Shown piece after piece: positions 8,510-16,630 of a DNA stretch of 64,000 nt; position 1 is the first letter of the stretch, and each line of letters opens with the position of its first letter. The notes beneath the pieces are model-generated. The model did not search any database. It was not told where the DNA came from and saw only the letters and a program-made list of their open reading frames with translations. The position numbers were made by a program, and so were the translations under genes. Source of the DNA: Bacteroidales bacterium (GTDB lineage Bacteria; Bacteroidota; Bacteroidia; Bacteroidales; F082); NCBI GenBank assembly GCA_016936355.1, contig JAFGYB010000023.1, positions 62,001 through 126,000 on the forward strand, written 5' to 3'.

Positions 8510-9348
8510 ACGTTTGCATCATAGGACTTGGATTGATTGGCGGCTCCATGGCGCTTGATCTGAAAAAAAGAGGCTTTTCCGATTCCATCATCGGGGTGGA
8601 CAATAATGTACAGCATGCCAACATTGCCAAATTGAGTGGACTGGTAGAGGAAACGGTTCCGCTTGAAAGTGGCATCACACAGTCCGATCTGATTATCCTG
8701 GCTACCCCCATTGATGCTACCAAAGGGCTTTTACCTGAGGTACTGGATCTTTGTCTGGGAACCGACAAGGTAGTCACCGATGTGGGTTCGACCAAAGCCG
8801 GTATCATCGAAAAGGTCATGAACCATCCCAACAGGGCACAGTTTGTCGCTGCCCATCCGATGGCCGGCACTGAATTCTCCGGACCACTGGCGGCCATCAG
8901 CCGATTGTTTGATTACAAAACAGCCATCATTTGCGAACGGCAGCAAAGTGCTGAAACCGCCGTTAATCTGGTGGTTCGTATGTTTGAAACCTTACACATG
9001 AACGTAATATTCATGGAGGCCCATCAACACGATGTGAGTGCTGCCTATGTTTCGCATATATCCCATCTGACATCCTTTGCATTGTCGCTGGCTGTATTGG
9101 AAAAGGAAAAAGATGAAAAGCGTATTCTGGATCTGGCCAGCGGTGGTTTTGCTTCCACGGTAAGACTCGCCAAGAGTTCAGCAGAAATGTGGGTTCCCGT
9201 TTTTGATCAAAATGCCACTTACATCCTGGAAGTACTCGATACCTACATTGAAAAGCTGAACCTGTTCAGAAAATCCATCGAAGAAAAGAAGCTGGATCAG
9301 TTGACCGAATTAATTCACGAATCAAATAAAATTCAAAAAATATTATAA
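8506..9348 (+). CDS. tyrA: Prephenate dehydrogenase
   Basis: Oxidises prephenate to 4-hydroxyphenylpyruvate in tyrosine synthesis. The N-terminal Rossmann fold begins at once (CIIGLGLIGGSMALDL), and the AHPMAGTEFSGP segment carries the catalytic histidine. The second half is the all-helical dimerisation domain with HISHLTSFAL. At 280 residues it has no ACT or chorismate mutase extension. Its ATG overlaps the preceding stop as ATGA, so translation of the two is probably coupled. The AspC-like aminotransferase upstream supplies the final step to tyrosine. Confidence 0.94.
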   Translation: MNVCIIGLGLIGGSMALDLKKRGFSDSIIGVDNNVQHANIAKLSGLVEETVPLESGITQSDLIILATPIDATKGLLPEVLDLCLGTDKVVTDVGSTKAGIIEKVMNHPNRAQFVAAHPMAGTEFSGPLAAISRLFDYKTAIICERQQSAETAVNLVVRMFETLHMNVIFMEAHQHDVSAAYVSHISHLTSFALSLAVLEKEKDEKRILDLASGGFASTVRLAKSSAEMWVPVFDQNATYILEVLDTYIEKLNLFRKSIEEKKLDQLTELIHESNKIQKIL

Positions 9349-9350
9349 CT

Positions 9351-10448
9351 ATGATAGACCATCTGAACATCACCCCCCTGAGCGAGTGGGAAGAATATAA
9401 TGGAAGACCGTTTATGATCGCCGGCCCCTGTAGTGCCGAATCGGAACAACAGGTAATGGAAACGGCGCTGGAGCTGAAAGCACTGGGGAAAGTGGATGTA
9501 TTTCGTGCCGGTATCTGGAAACCACGTACCCGGCCCAATTCCTTTGAAGGAGTAGGTTCCAAAGGCTTACCCTGGATGAGAAAGGTAAAACAGGAAACCG
9601 GATTGCCGATCACTGTAGAAGTGGCCAATGCCAAGCACGTATATGAGGCCCTGAAATTCGGGATTGACATGTTATGGATCGGGGCAAGAACATCCGCTAA
9701 TCCTTTTGCCGTTCAGGAAATTGCGGATGCCCTGAAAGGCGCCGATATCAGTGTACTGATCAAAAACCCTGTCAATCCCGATCTGGATTTATGGATTGGG
9801 GCCATGGAACGCATCCATCAGGCGGGCATCAAAAAAATCGGAATGATTCACCGCGGTTTTTCCACTTACGAAAAGATCAAATACCGAAACCTGCCCCAGT
9901 GGCAGATTCCCATTGAGCTGAAGAGCAGATTGTCAGAAATTCCTTTATTGGTGGATCCGAGTCACATCAGTGGCCGGGCCGATCTTGTTTTTGATGTTTC
10001 ACAAAAAGCCATGGATCTGAATTTCGACGGACTGATGGTGGAAACACACATCAATCCCAAAGTAGCGCTGAGTGATGCCAAACAACAGGTTACTCCCGCT
10101 GAATTAGGACAAATCATTGATGAACTGGTTTTGCGTGATCCCAAACCCCACAACAATTCGGAACTGAACATACTGGGTGACCTGCGTCAAAAAATCGACT
10201 GGATCGACGATCAGTTGCTGGACTTATTTGAACAGCGTATGGAAATTGTGAAGCACATCGGTGAATACAAAAAGCAAAACAACATCAGCGTACTGCAGAA
10301 CAGCCGATGGGAGGAAATCATCTACTCCAGCATTGAAAAAGGTTCCAAAAAAGGTCTGAGCCGCGAATTCATTAACAATGCATTCAAGGCCATTCATCAG
10401 GAGTCCATCAATCATCAGATGGAAATACTAAACGGGAAAAAAGTATAG
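9351..10448 (+). CDS. Bifunctional DAHP synthase / chorismate mutase
   Basis: The N-terminal part (about 1-260) is a type I-beta 3-deoxy-7-phosphoheptulonate synthase with IAGPCSAES, FRAGIWKPRTRPNSFEG, KNPVNPDL and the metal-binding LLVDPSHISG. It joins erythrose 4-phosphate and PEP at the entry of the shikimate pathway. The C-terminal part (about 275-360) is an AroQ-type chorismate mutase (LRQKIDWIDDQLLDLFEQRMEIVKHIGEYKK). There is no N-terminal ferredoxin-like regulatory domain; in homologues of this order the mutase domain gives allosteric control by prephenate. It ends the operon, so first-step supply and both branch enzymes are made together. It starts 2 nt after tyrA. Confidence 0.94.
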   Translation: MIDHLNITPLSEWEEYNGRPFMIAGPCSAESEQQVMETALELKALGKVDVFRAGIWKPRTRPNSFEGVGSKGLPWMRKVKQETGLPITVEVANAKHVYEALKFGIDMLWIGARTSANPFAVQEIADALKGADISVLIKNPVNPDLDLWIGAMERIHQAGIKKIGMIHRGFSTYEKIKYRNLPQWQIPIELKSRLSEIPLLVDPSHISGRADLVFDVSQKAMDLNFDGLMVETHINPKVALSDAKQQVTPAELGQIIDELVLRDPKPHNNSELNILGDLRQKIDWIDDQLLDLFEQRMEIVKHIGEYKKQNNISVLQNSRWEEIIYSSIEKGSKKGLSREFINNAFKAIHQESINHQMEILNGKKV

Positions 10449-10464
10449 AACAAGATTTTTTCCT

Positions 10465-10500
10465 TAATTTTGAGTAACTGGAGAAAAGAAAAAGTTACTC
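10465..10500 (+). promoter_or_regulatory. -7 box and 5' leader hairpin before the MgtC/DUF4010 gene
   Basis: TAATTTTG at 10465-10472 is an exact -7 match. Immediately after it, GAGTAACT (10472-10479) and AGTTACTC (10493-10500) form a perfect 8-bp inverted repeat around a 13-nt purine-only loop that holds the sequence GGAG. The second arm ends 2 nt before the ATG. It could be an mRNA hairpin that presents or hides the ribosome site, or a DNA operator for a dimeric regulator. Confidence 0.5.
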
Positions 10501-10502
10501 AG

Positions 10503-11765
10503 ATGAACTTCCTAAAATCCATATCTCCCGATTTGATCAATTTCATTCTGGTCACCATGCTCTCGCTGTTGATCGGTTTGGAACAACGGCGCCGGCATTC
10601 CGAAGAAAAACAGGAATCTCTTTACGGAACTGACCGTACCTTTACTTTTATCGGAATCTTGGGTTTTGTACTTTATGTTGTGTCCCCCGATAACTGGCTT
10701 CCTTTTCTTGGAGGTGGGCTTGCTGTAGTGATCTTTCTGAGCATCTATTACTGGAAACGCATTGAAATTAAGGACAAACACGGCATCACTTCCATGGTCG
10801 TGCTGTTGATCACTTATTGTCTGGGCCCGTTGTTGTACATCAAACCACTGTGGTTTTCTATTTTGCTGGTCACCGCCATTCTGATCCTTATTGAACTGAA
10901 ACCCCAGTTCAGAACCCTGACCCGCCGTTTTGATGACGACGAATTCATAATCCTGGCCAAGTTTATGATCATTGCCGGAATCATCCTGCCCCTGCTTCCC
11001 GATAAAATTATTATTCCCGAAGTGCCCATATCACCGTATAAGATTTGGCTTGCCGTGGTCGTCATTTCCGGTATTTCTTATTTGAGTTATATCATCCAAA
11101 AATTCATCTTCCCTTCCAAAGGGTTGATCATTACAGGAATTTTGGGAGGAATGTACAGCAGCACGGCTACCACCGTTGTACTGGCCCGAAAAAGCAGAAC
11201 TTTGAAAACTCCTGGATTGGCAGCGTCTTCTGTCCTTGTCGCTACCGGCATGATGTTCATCCGGGTTCTGATCCTTGCTTTTATCTTCAATATGCGACTG
11301 GGAGAACATCTGGTTGTTCCGGTTCTTTCTCTGACGGTGCTTACTTTACTGGTTGCCTGGATCATCAACAGAACCGATCGAAAAAACGGGGAAAAAGTGG
11401 TACAGGAAACCAGTGGCAGAAATCCTTTGGAATTTAAAACAGCCCTTTTATTCGCCGCTTTATTCGTGATCTTCGCCCTGATCACGCAATTTGTTCTGAG
11501 TGAATATGGCACCAAAGGCCTCGACGTTTTGTCCTGGGTTGTGGGGGTTACCGATATTGATCCTTTCCTGTTGAGCATGTTCACGGGAAAATACGACATC
11601 GCCGTAGCGGCTATTGCGCATGCCGCACTGATTGCCATGACCAGCAACAACCTGATCAAACTCGCCTATGCTTTATTCTGGGGCAGTAAAAAACTCCGGA
11701 AACCACTGATTATCGGATTTACAGTCATTATCGCAGCCAGTATTCTGTTCATCATTCTGTGGTAA
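10503..11765 (+). CDS. MgtC/SapB-family membrane protein with DUF4010 domain
   Basis: Integral membrane protein of 420 residues with roughly a dozen hydrophobic segments. The first 140 residues resemble the MgtC/SapB N-terminal domain (LLIGLEQRRR, RTFTFIGILG), and the rest fits DUF4010, with GGMYSSTATTVVLARKS as a recognisable block. Substrate and function are unknown; magnesium-related roles of MgtC should not be assumed for this two-domain form. The ATG at 10503 was chosen because an upstream TTG (10470) lies within the -7 box. It follows the aromatic operon on the same strand but has its own promoter. Confidence 0.8.
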   Translation: MNFLKSISPDLINFILVTMLSLLIGLEQRRRHSEEKQESLYGTDRTFTFIGILGFVLYVVSPDNWLPFLGGGLAVVIFLSIYYWKRIEIKDKHGITSMVVLLITYCLGPLLYIKPLWFSILLVTAILILIELKPQFRTLTRRFDDDEFIILAKFMIIAGIILPLLPDKIIIPEVPISPYKIWLAVVVISGISYLSYIIQKFIFPSKGLIITGILGGMYSSTATTVVLARKSRTLKTPGLAASSVLVATGMMFIRVLILAFIFNMRLGEHLVVPVLSLTVLTLLVAWIINRTDRKNGEKVVQETSGRNPLEFKTALLFAALFVIFALITQFVLSEYGTKGLDVLSWVVGVTDIDPFLLSMFTGKYDIAVAAIAHAALIAMTSNNLIKLAYALFWGSKKLRKPLIIGFTVIIAASILFIILW

Positions 11766-11817
11766 AGAATCTTTCATTGATAATTATTTACTTACTTTGT
11801 AGTAGATACTGTAACCC

Positions 11818-12774
11818 ATGAAAAAAAACAAACAACAGCTTATTATTATTATTCTGTTGGTTGTAGTTTTGTTTTTTTCTCCCTGGAAGACTCCTCCTCC
11901 CCTTCACTATATTGACCGCTCAACGGGACAGATCAAAACCGAGCAAACCATGTCCGGAACCTGGTTGTACTGGTTATACAACAACCCATTGGGTGAGTTG
12001 ACGCTCAGTGCTCTGGTGAAAAGGAAAATCATCACGGAGATTTACGGGACCTATATGCACTCAAGTTGGTCTGCGCACAAAATTGATCCTTTTATCCGGC
12101 AGTACCACATCGATACCAGCCAGTTTGTAATGAACCATTTTGGCAGTTTCAACGCCTTTTTCATTCGCAAACTCAAACCCGGAGTCAGAAAAATCGATAC
12201 TGACAAACAGGTAGTCATTGCTCCTGCAGACAGCAAATGTCTGGTATATCCTGATATAGATTCAACGGATTTCCTTGTGAAAGGAATGCAGTTTAATGTA
12301 CAAAGTTTCCTAAGGAACGATACACTGGCCAAAAAGTATCGGAACGGAAGTCTGCTGGTATTTCGACTGGCACCCACCGATTACCATCGGTATCATTTCC
12401 CCCTGTCGGGAATCGTTTCGCCTACCCATAAAATTTCCGGTTTCTATTACTCTGTTAACCCCATCGCACTAAGGGAGGATTCCCGAATATTTCTTGAGAA
12501 CAAACGACAGTATCAAATCATCCAAAGTCCCGTTTTCGGAAAGGTCGTCATGGCGGAAATCGGAGCTACAATGGTGGGAAGTATGGTCAGTACGCATCTG
12601 GGCAATACAGCGGTAAAAGGTGAAGAGGAAGGATACTTTCAGTTTGGGGGATCCACAGTTGTCCTGTTGTTTGAAAAAGGGAAAATCCACATTGATGGCG
12701 ACCTCATCAAAAACTCAAAAAACCATTTGGAAACATCCGTAAGAATGGGTGAAGAAGTTGGTCTTGTCCGTTAA
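11818..12774 (+). CDS. psd: Phosphatidylserine decarboxylase proenzyme
   Basis: Makes phosphatidylethanolamine by decarboxylating phosphatidylserine at the inner membrane. One N-terminal transmembrane segment (about 7-21) anchors the enzyme. The self-cleavage site is FGGST with Ser279, which becomes the pyruvoyl group; the usual motif is LGST, so the first residues differ slightly but G-S-T is intact. The rest of the triad is visible as Asp in APADSK (about 138) and His in APTDYHRYHFP (190/193). At 318 residues it is of ordinary length for the longer psd type. No phosphatidylserine synthase gene is adjacent. Confidence 0.9.
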   Translation: MKKNKQQLIIIILLVVVLFFSPWKTPPPLHYIDRSTGQIKTEQTMSGTWLYWLYNNPLGELTLSALVKRKIITEIYGTYMHSSWSAHKIDPFIRQYHIDTSQFVMNHFGSFNAFFIRKLKPGVRKIDTDKQVVIAPADSKCLVYPDIDSTDFLVKGMQFNVQSFLRNDTLAKKYRNGSLLVFRLAPTDYHRYHFPLSGIVSPTHKISGFYYSVNPIALREDSRIFLENKRQYQIIQSPVFGKVVMAEIGATMVGSMVSTHLGNTAVKGEEEGYFQFGGSTVVLLFEKGKIHIDGDLIKNSKNHLETSVRMGEEVGLVR

Positions 12775-12917
12775 ATAATGTAAAAGTCCCGCATTATTCT
12801 AATAAAAATTTTAAGTTTGTGGGAACGGTTATTCTTTCACAGCACTATCGAAATTTGCTGATCAGGAATTTATCCGGTTGATTTTTATTTACTTGTACTA
12901 CGAAAAAACTGATCGCC

Positions 12918-14840
12918 ATGACAAATAAAATCACCAGTCTGACAGAGTATTTGAAAGCATATCAGGAAAGTATCGCCCATCCTGATGACTTCTGGGCCAA
13001 AATTGCTACAACTCATTTTTGGAGAAAATCATGGGATCAGGTGGTGAAATGGCGTTTTGATGGGGACCAGGCACCCGATGTGCAGTGGTTTGTCAACGGA
13101 AAGCTGAATATTACAGAAAATATTTTTGAGCGACAATTGTTCATGAGGGAGAACCAGACAGCCATCATCTGGGAACCGAACGACCCAAAGGAAAAAGAAA
13201 TTTATCTCACCTACGGTGAGCTCTTTGAAAAGGTAAATCAATTTGCCAATACATTATTAAAACTGGGCGTAAAGAAAGGCGACCGGGTCGCCATTTATCT
13301 GCCTATGGTGCCCGAGCTGGCCATCTCCATGCTGGCTTGTGCACGAATAGGAGCCATTCATTCCATCATTTTTGCCGGGTTCTCAGCCACTGCTCTCAGC
13401 GATCGCATCGTGGATGCACAGGCAAAAGTACTTTTAACTGCCGACGGTGGATTCAGGGGAAACAAAACCATTGCACTTAAAGAGATTTCTGACGAAGCCC
13501 TGGAAACCAGTCCTACCGTTGAACAGGTTGTAGTATTAAAACGAACGGGTGAATCGGTTTCAATGAAAGAAGGTCGCGACATTTGGTGGCATGATGCCAT
13601 CAAAAACGTATCCACTGAAAATACAGCCGAAGTCATGGATGCCGAAGATCCTTTGTTTATTCTCTACACTTCGGGATCCACCGGAAAGCCCAAAGGAGTA
13701 GTGCATACAACAGCCGGATACATGGTATATTCTGAGTACACGTTTAAAAACGTGTTCCAGTACGACGAAGGCGACATGTACTGGTGTACGGCCGATATCG
13801 GTTGGGTAACCGGCCATTCCTACATCATTTACGGACCGTTACTGACTGGTGCCACCACCATCATGTTCGAAGGTATTCCCACATTTCCGGATGCCGGTCG
13901 CTTTTGGGATATCGTGGACAAATACAAGGTCAACCAGATCTACACTGCTCCCACAGCCATCAGGGCATTGATGGCTCAGGGCGATGAGTGGGTTACCAAA
14001 CACGATCTGAGTTCTCTGAAAGTTCTGGGAACTGTGGGTGAACCCATCAACGAAGAAGCCTGGCGCTGGTACCATGAAGTGGTGGGAAAAGGTCACTGTC
14101 CTGTTGTAGACACCTGGTGGCAGACCGAAACGGGCGGGATTCTGATTGCTCCTTTGGCAGGAATAACTCCCACAAAACCTACAATGGCAACGCTTCCATT
14201 GCCGGGTGTACAACCTGTTCTGGTAGATCAGGAAGGAAATGAAATTAAAGGTAACGGCGTTCAGGGCATCTTGTGTATTAAACACCCATGGCCCGGAATG
14301 TTACGAACCACCTGGGGCGATCACGATCGCTGTTATCAGACTTATTTTTCCATGTACAAAGGGCTCTATCTCACCGGTGACGGAGCCAAACGTGATGAAG
14401 AAGGCTACTATCGAATCATTGGAAGGATTGATGATGTGATCAACGTTTCGGGCCACAGGATTGGTACAGCCGAAGTAGAAGACGCCATCAACCAGCATCC
14501 CAAAGTAGTGGAATCGGCTGTTGTGGGTTATCCGCACCCCATCAAGGGTTCGGGAATTTATGCCTATGTAATTGCCGAAGAGATGGCCGATGCGCAGAAA
14601 AACGGTCTGGAAGACGAAATCCGCGATACGGTAAACCGGCTTATTGGGCCCATTGCAAAACCCGATGTTATTCAAATGGTAAGCGGGTTACCCAAAACCC
14701 GGTCGGGAAAGATTATGCGGCGGATTTTGAGAAAAATTGGCGAAGGAGACGCTACTCAACTGGGAGATATTTCCACTTTGCTGGATCCCTCGGTAGTGGA
14801 AGAAATTATTGCCGGAGCCAAAGTTGAAGTGAAGCGATAA
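12918..14840 (+). CDS. acs: Acetyl-CoA synthetase (acetate-CoA ligase)
   Basis: Activates acetate to acetyl-CoA through an acetyl-adenylate. The 640 residues cover the N-terminal ACAS domain, the AMP-binding P-loop YTSGSTGKPKGVVHT, the acetate-pocket motif DTWWQTETGG (Trp limits the acyl chain to short acids), the hinge TGDGAKRDEEGYYRIIGR and the C-terminal catalytic lysine in TRSGKIMRRILRK (about residue 600), often controlled by acetylation. Typical full-length Acs; propionate is possible as a second substrate. It is monocistronic, followed by a long gap with a strong hairpin. Confidence 0.96.
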   Translation: MTNKITSLTEYLKAYQESIAHPDDFWAKIATTHFWRKSWDQVVKWRFDGDQAPDVQWFVNGKLNITENIFERQLFMRENQTAIIWEPNDPKEKEIYLTYGELFEKVNQFANTLLKLGVKKGDRVAIYLPMVPELAISMLACARIGAIHSIIFAGFSATALSDRIVDAQAKVLLTADGGFRGNKTIALKEISDEALETSPTVEQVVVLKRTGESVSMKEGRDIWWHDAIKNVSTENTAEVMDAEDPLFILYTSGSTGKPKGVVHTTAGYMVYSEYTFKNVFQYDEGDMYWCTADIGWVTGHSYIIYGPLLTGATTIMFEGIPTFPDAGRFWDIVDKYKVNQIYTAPTAIRALMAQGDEWVTKHDLSSLKVLGTVGEPINEEAWRWYHEVVGKGHCPVVDTWWQTETGGILIAPLAGITPTKPTMATLPLPGVQPVLVDQEGNEIKGNGVQGILCIKHPWPGMLRTTWGDHDRCYQTYFSMYKGLYLTGDGAKRDEEGYYRIIGRIDDVINVSGHRIGTAEVEDAINQHPKVVESAVVGYPHPIKGSGIYAYVIAEEMADAQKNGLEDEIRDTVNRLIGPIAKPDVIQMVSGLPKTRSGKIMRRILRKIGEGDATQLGDISTLLDPSVVEEIIAGAKVEVKR

Positions 14841-14904
14841 CACAATCATCAAGATTTAGTATAAGCCGTTCAGGGCTTCCCGAATTGCCCCACATTCCTG
14901 TTCG

Positions 14905-14931
14905 GATCGGGAATTTGTAAAATTCCCGATC
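14905..14931. terminator. Perfect 12-bp hairpin downstream of acs
   Basis: GATCGGGAATTT (14905-14916) and AAATTCCCGATC (14920-14931) with a 3-nt loop. It lies 64 nt after the acs stop. There is no T run on the plus side (TCATAAAAAG follows), so it is not a standard intrinsic terminator. It may protect the mRNA 3' end or act with a factor. Confidence 0.45.
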
Positions 14932-14984
14932 TCATAAAAAGCCATACTGCAATATAAAATAATGGTTCTCTTTGTTTTAGTAAA

Positions 14985-15016
14985 TTGTTAATTAAAAAAC
15001 AATTTTGTTATCTTTG
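14985..15016 (+). promoter_or_regulatory. Promoter of the outer-membrane barrel gene
   Basis: TTG at 14985-14987, 21 nt, then TATCTTTG at 15009-15016, an exact -7 match. It predicts a start near 15023 and an untranslated leader of about 137 nt, much longer than for other genes in this window. Confidence 0.6.
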
Positions 15017-15159
15017 AATTTACTGGTTTAAAAACTAAGGCGATTTGAATCAGTGAAAACGTTCTTTTATTGAGTGTACTTTTTTCATTTTGGTCAATTA
15101 ACCTATTCATATTCTGATTTTTACAAAGGATATATTTATCAAATCTTAAAACTAATAAA

Positions 15160-15924
15160 ATGAAAAGAATGAAATGGATCATTATGTTGTTTCTGATCAC
15201 GGCGACAACTGCAAGTTTTGCTCAATCATCATCCGGAAAATTTTCTTTAGGAATTTTCGGTGGGTTAAACATTCCCAAGCTCAGCGGAGGGGGCGATAAT
15301 GAATTAAGCAACGGGTACTCTTCCCGGTTTGGTGCTGCTTTCGGTTTAACCTCGAATCTGGAACTGAACTCCAAATTTTCAGTACGCATTGATTTTTTGT
15401 ATTCCGGTGAAGGAGGAAAACGAGACGGTTTTCAAGCACTGGACGCCTCTTCCATGGGGGGACAGGCCGGCTCCTATTTCTATGCCACATTCAACAACGA
15501 ATCCATACTGAATTACATTGAATTACCTGTTCTGCTTAAATATTCCCTTCCAGTTCAATCATCGAAATTTTATGTCGATTTCGGAGCCTTTGCTGGTTAT
15601 TTACTCAATGCCACACAAAAAACCAGTGGTTCAAGTGTTGTTTATGCCGATAAGGGACAATCCATGCCTATTTCCCTCAATCCGCTAACCGGTCAGCCTA
15701 TGGCTGTTTCATTCGATGCCTATACAGACATCATCAGCAAATTAAACAGAATGAACTTTGGCTTAACCGGTGGTATTGGCTATACAATGTGTGTAGGAAA
15801 AAGCCAGCTTATCTTGGACATCAGAGGGGCATATGGCCTGAATTATATCCAAAAAGACGCTGCCAACGGTCAAAACCACAACGGGTATCTGCAGGTATCT
15901 CTGGGATATGCCGTTCCGCTTTAA
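15160..15924 (+). CDS. Outer membrane beta-barrel protein (PorT-like)
   Basis: Exported protein of 254 residues with a clear signal peptide (MKRMKWIIMLFLITATTASFAQ, cleaved after Ala-Gln region near residue 22). The mature part has the alternating pattern and closing aromatic-rich strands of the small Bacteroidota barrels (FSLGIFGGLNIPKLSGG near the start; GYLQVSLGYAVPL at the end, with a hydrophobic C-terminus). It fits the outer membrane protein beta-barrel family (PorT/OMP_b-brl_2). No specific role can be given, and no partner gene is adjacent. Confidence 0.78.
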   Translation: MKRMKWIIMLFLITATTASFAQSSSGKFSLGIFGGLNIPKLSGGGDNELSNGYSSRFGAAFGLTSNLELNSKFSVRIDFLYSGEGGKRDGFQALDASSMGGQAGSYFYATFNNESILNYIELPVLLKYSLPVQSSKFYVDFGAFAGYLLNATQKTSGSSVVYADKGQSMPISLNPLTGQPMAVSFDAYTDIISKLNRMNFGLTGGIGYTMCVGKSQLILDIRGAYGLNYIQKDAANGQNHNGYLQVSLGYAVPL

Positions 15925-16029
15925 ACGTATAAAAACAGAATGGACCGAAGACAGGGAAATTTAAATTTTATTTTGTAATTAGGAATCATTCTACACCCTT
16001 TTCAGCAAGCTTTCAACAGAAAGTTTAGT

Positions 16030-16037
16030 TAGCTTTG
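16030..16037 (+). promoter_or_regulatory. -7 element before the P-loop kinase-like gene
   Basis: TAGCTTTG, exact -7 match, 15 nt before the ATG at 16053. It overlaps an alternative TTG start at 16035, which supports the ATG. No -33 box stands out. Confidence 0.5.
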
Positions 16038-16052
16038 CGTAAAATTAAAACC

Positions 16053-16619
16053 ATGGTGATTATTGGCATAACGGGGACACTGGGAGCCGGGAAAGGGACA
16101 ATTGTAGATTATTTGATAAAGGAACGTTCGTTTCAGCATTATTCAGTCCGTGCCTATTTGATCGAAAAAATTAAAGAACAGGGACTTCCTGTGAATCGGG
16201 ACACCATGACAACCACTGCCAACCGGATCCGTAAAGATCACGACCCTGCATACATCATTGAAGTGCTCTATCAAAAAGCAATAAAGGAAAGAAAAAATGC
16301 CATTATTGAAAGCATACGGACTCCGGGAGAAATTGAATTTTTAAAGAAACAGGGTTCATTTTATTTGTTTGCTGTGGATGCCGACCCGCAGGTTCGTTAT
16401 GAACGCATTGTATCACGGGCATCAGAAACCGATCATGTGGACTTCGATACTTTTCTGGCCAACGAGAAAAGAGAAATGACTACCACGGATCCCAACAAGC
16501 AAAACCTGGCCAAATGCATCGAACTGGCTGACTTTAGAATTAACAATAATGGTTCACAAACCGAACTTTATACAGCAATCGATAACGTGTTGAAGAAAAT
16601 GGGGGAAGCTGCACATTAA
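16053..16619 (+). CDS. P-loop NTPase, dephospho-CoA kinase/adenylate kinase-like
   Basis: A 188-residue cytosolic P-loop protein. Walker A GTLGAGKGT lies at residues 9-17, close to the N-terminus, as in nucleoside and dephospho-CoA kinases. SIRTPGEIEFLK and FAVDADPQVRYERI resemble the segments around the second acidic motif and the lid region of that group, where VDA(D/P)xxxRYERI is common. The substrate is not evident: it could be a divergent dephospho-CoA kinase or an AAA-type orphan. It is followed after 11 nt by the beta-CASP nuclease, so the two are probably cotranscribed, and a nucleotide-linked role is possible but unproven. Confidence 0.7.
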   Translation: MVIIGITGTLGAGKGTIVDYLIKERSFQHYSVRAYLIEKIKEQGLPVNRDTMTTTANRIRKDHDPAYIIEVLYQKAIKERKNAIIESIRTPGEIEFLKKQGSFYLFAVDADPQVRYERIVSRASETDHVDFDTFLANEKREMTTTDPNKQNLAKCIELADFRINNNGSQTELYTAIDNVLKKMGEAAH

Positions 16620-16630
16620 AAACAAAAACC

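Larger units (their letters stand above)
14841..15159 (+). other. Intergenic region acs - outer-membrane barrel (319 nt)
   Basis: Contains no reading frame that I can support. It holds the 12-bp perfect hairpin at 14905-14931, the promoter at 14985-15016, and an AT-rich 5' leader of about 135 nt before the barrel gene. I see no riboswitch core in the leader. Confidence 0.6.

Noticed and set aside
12775..12917. Terminator-like pairing GTCCC/GGGAAC after psd
   Set aside because: The arms match over only five or six bases with mismatches and a long AT loop, and no T run follows.
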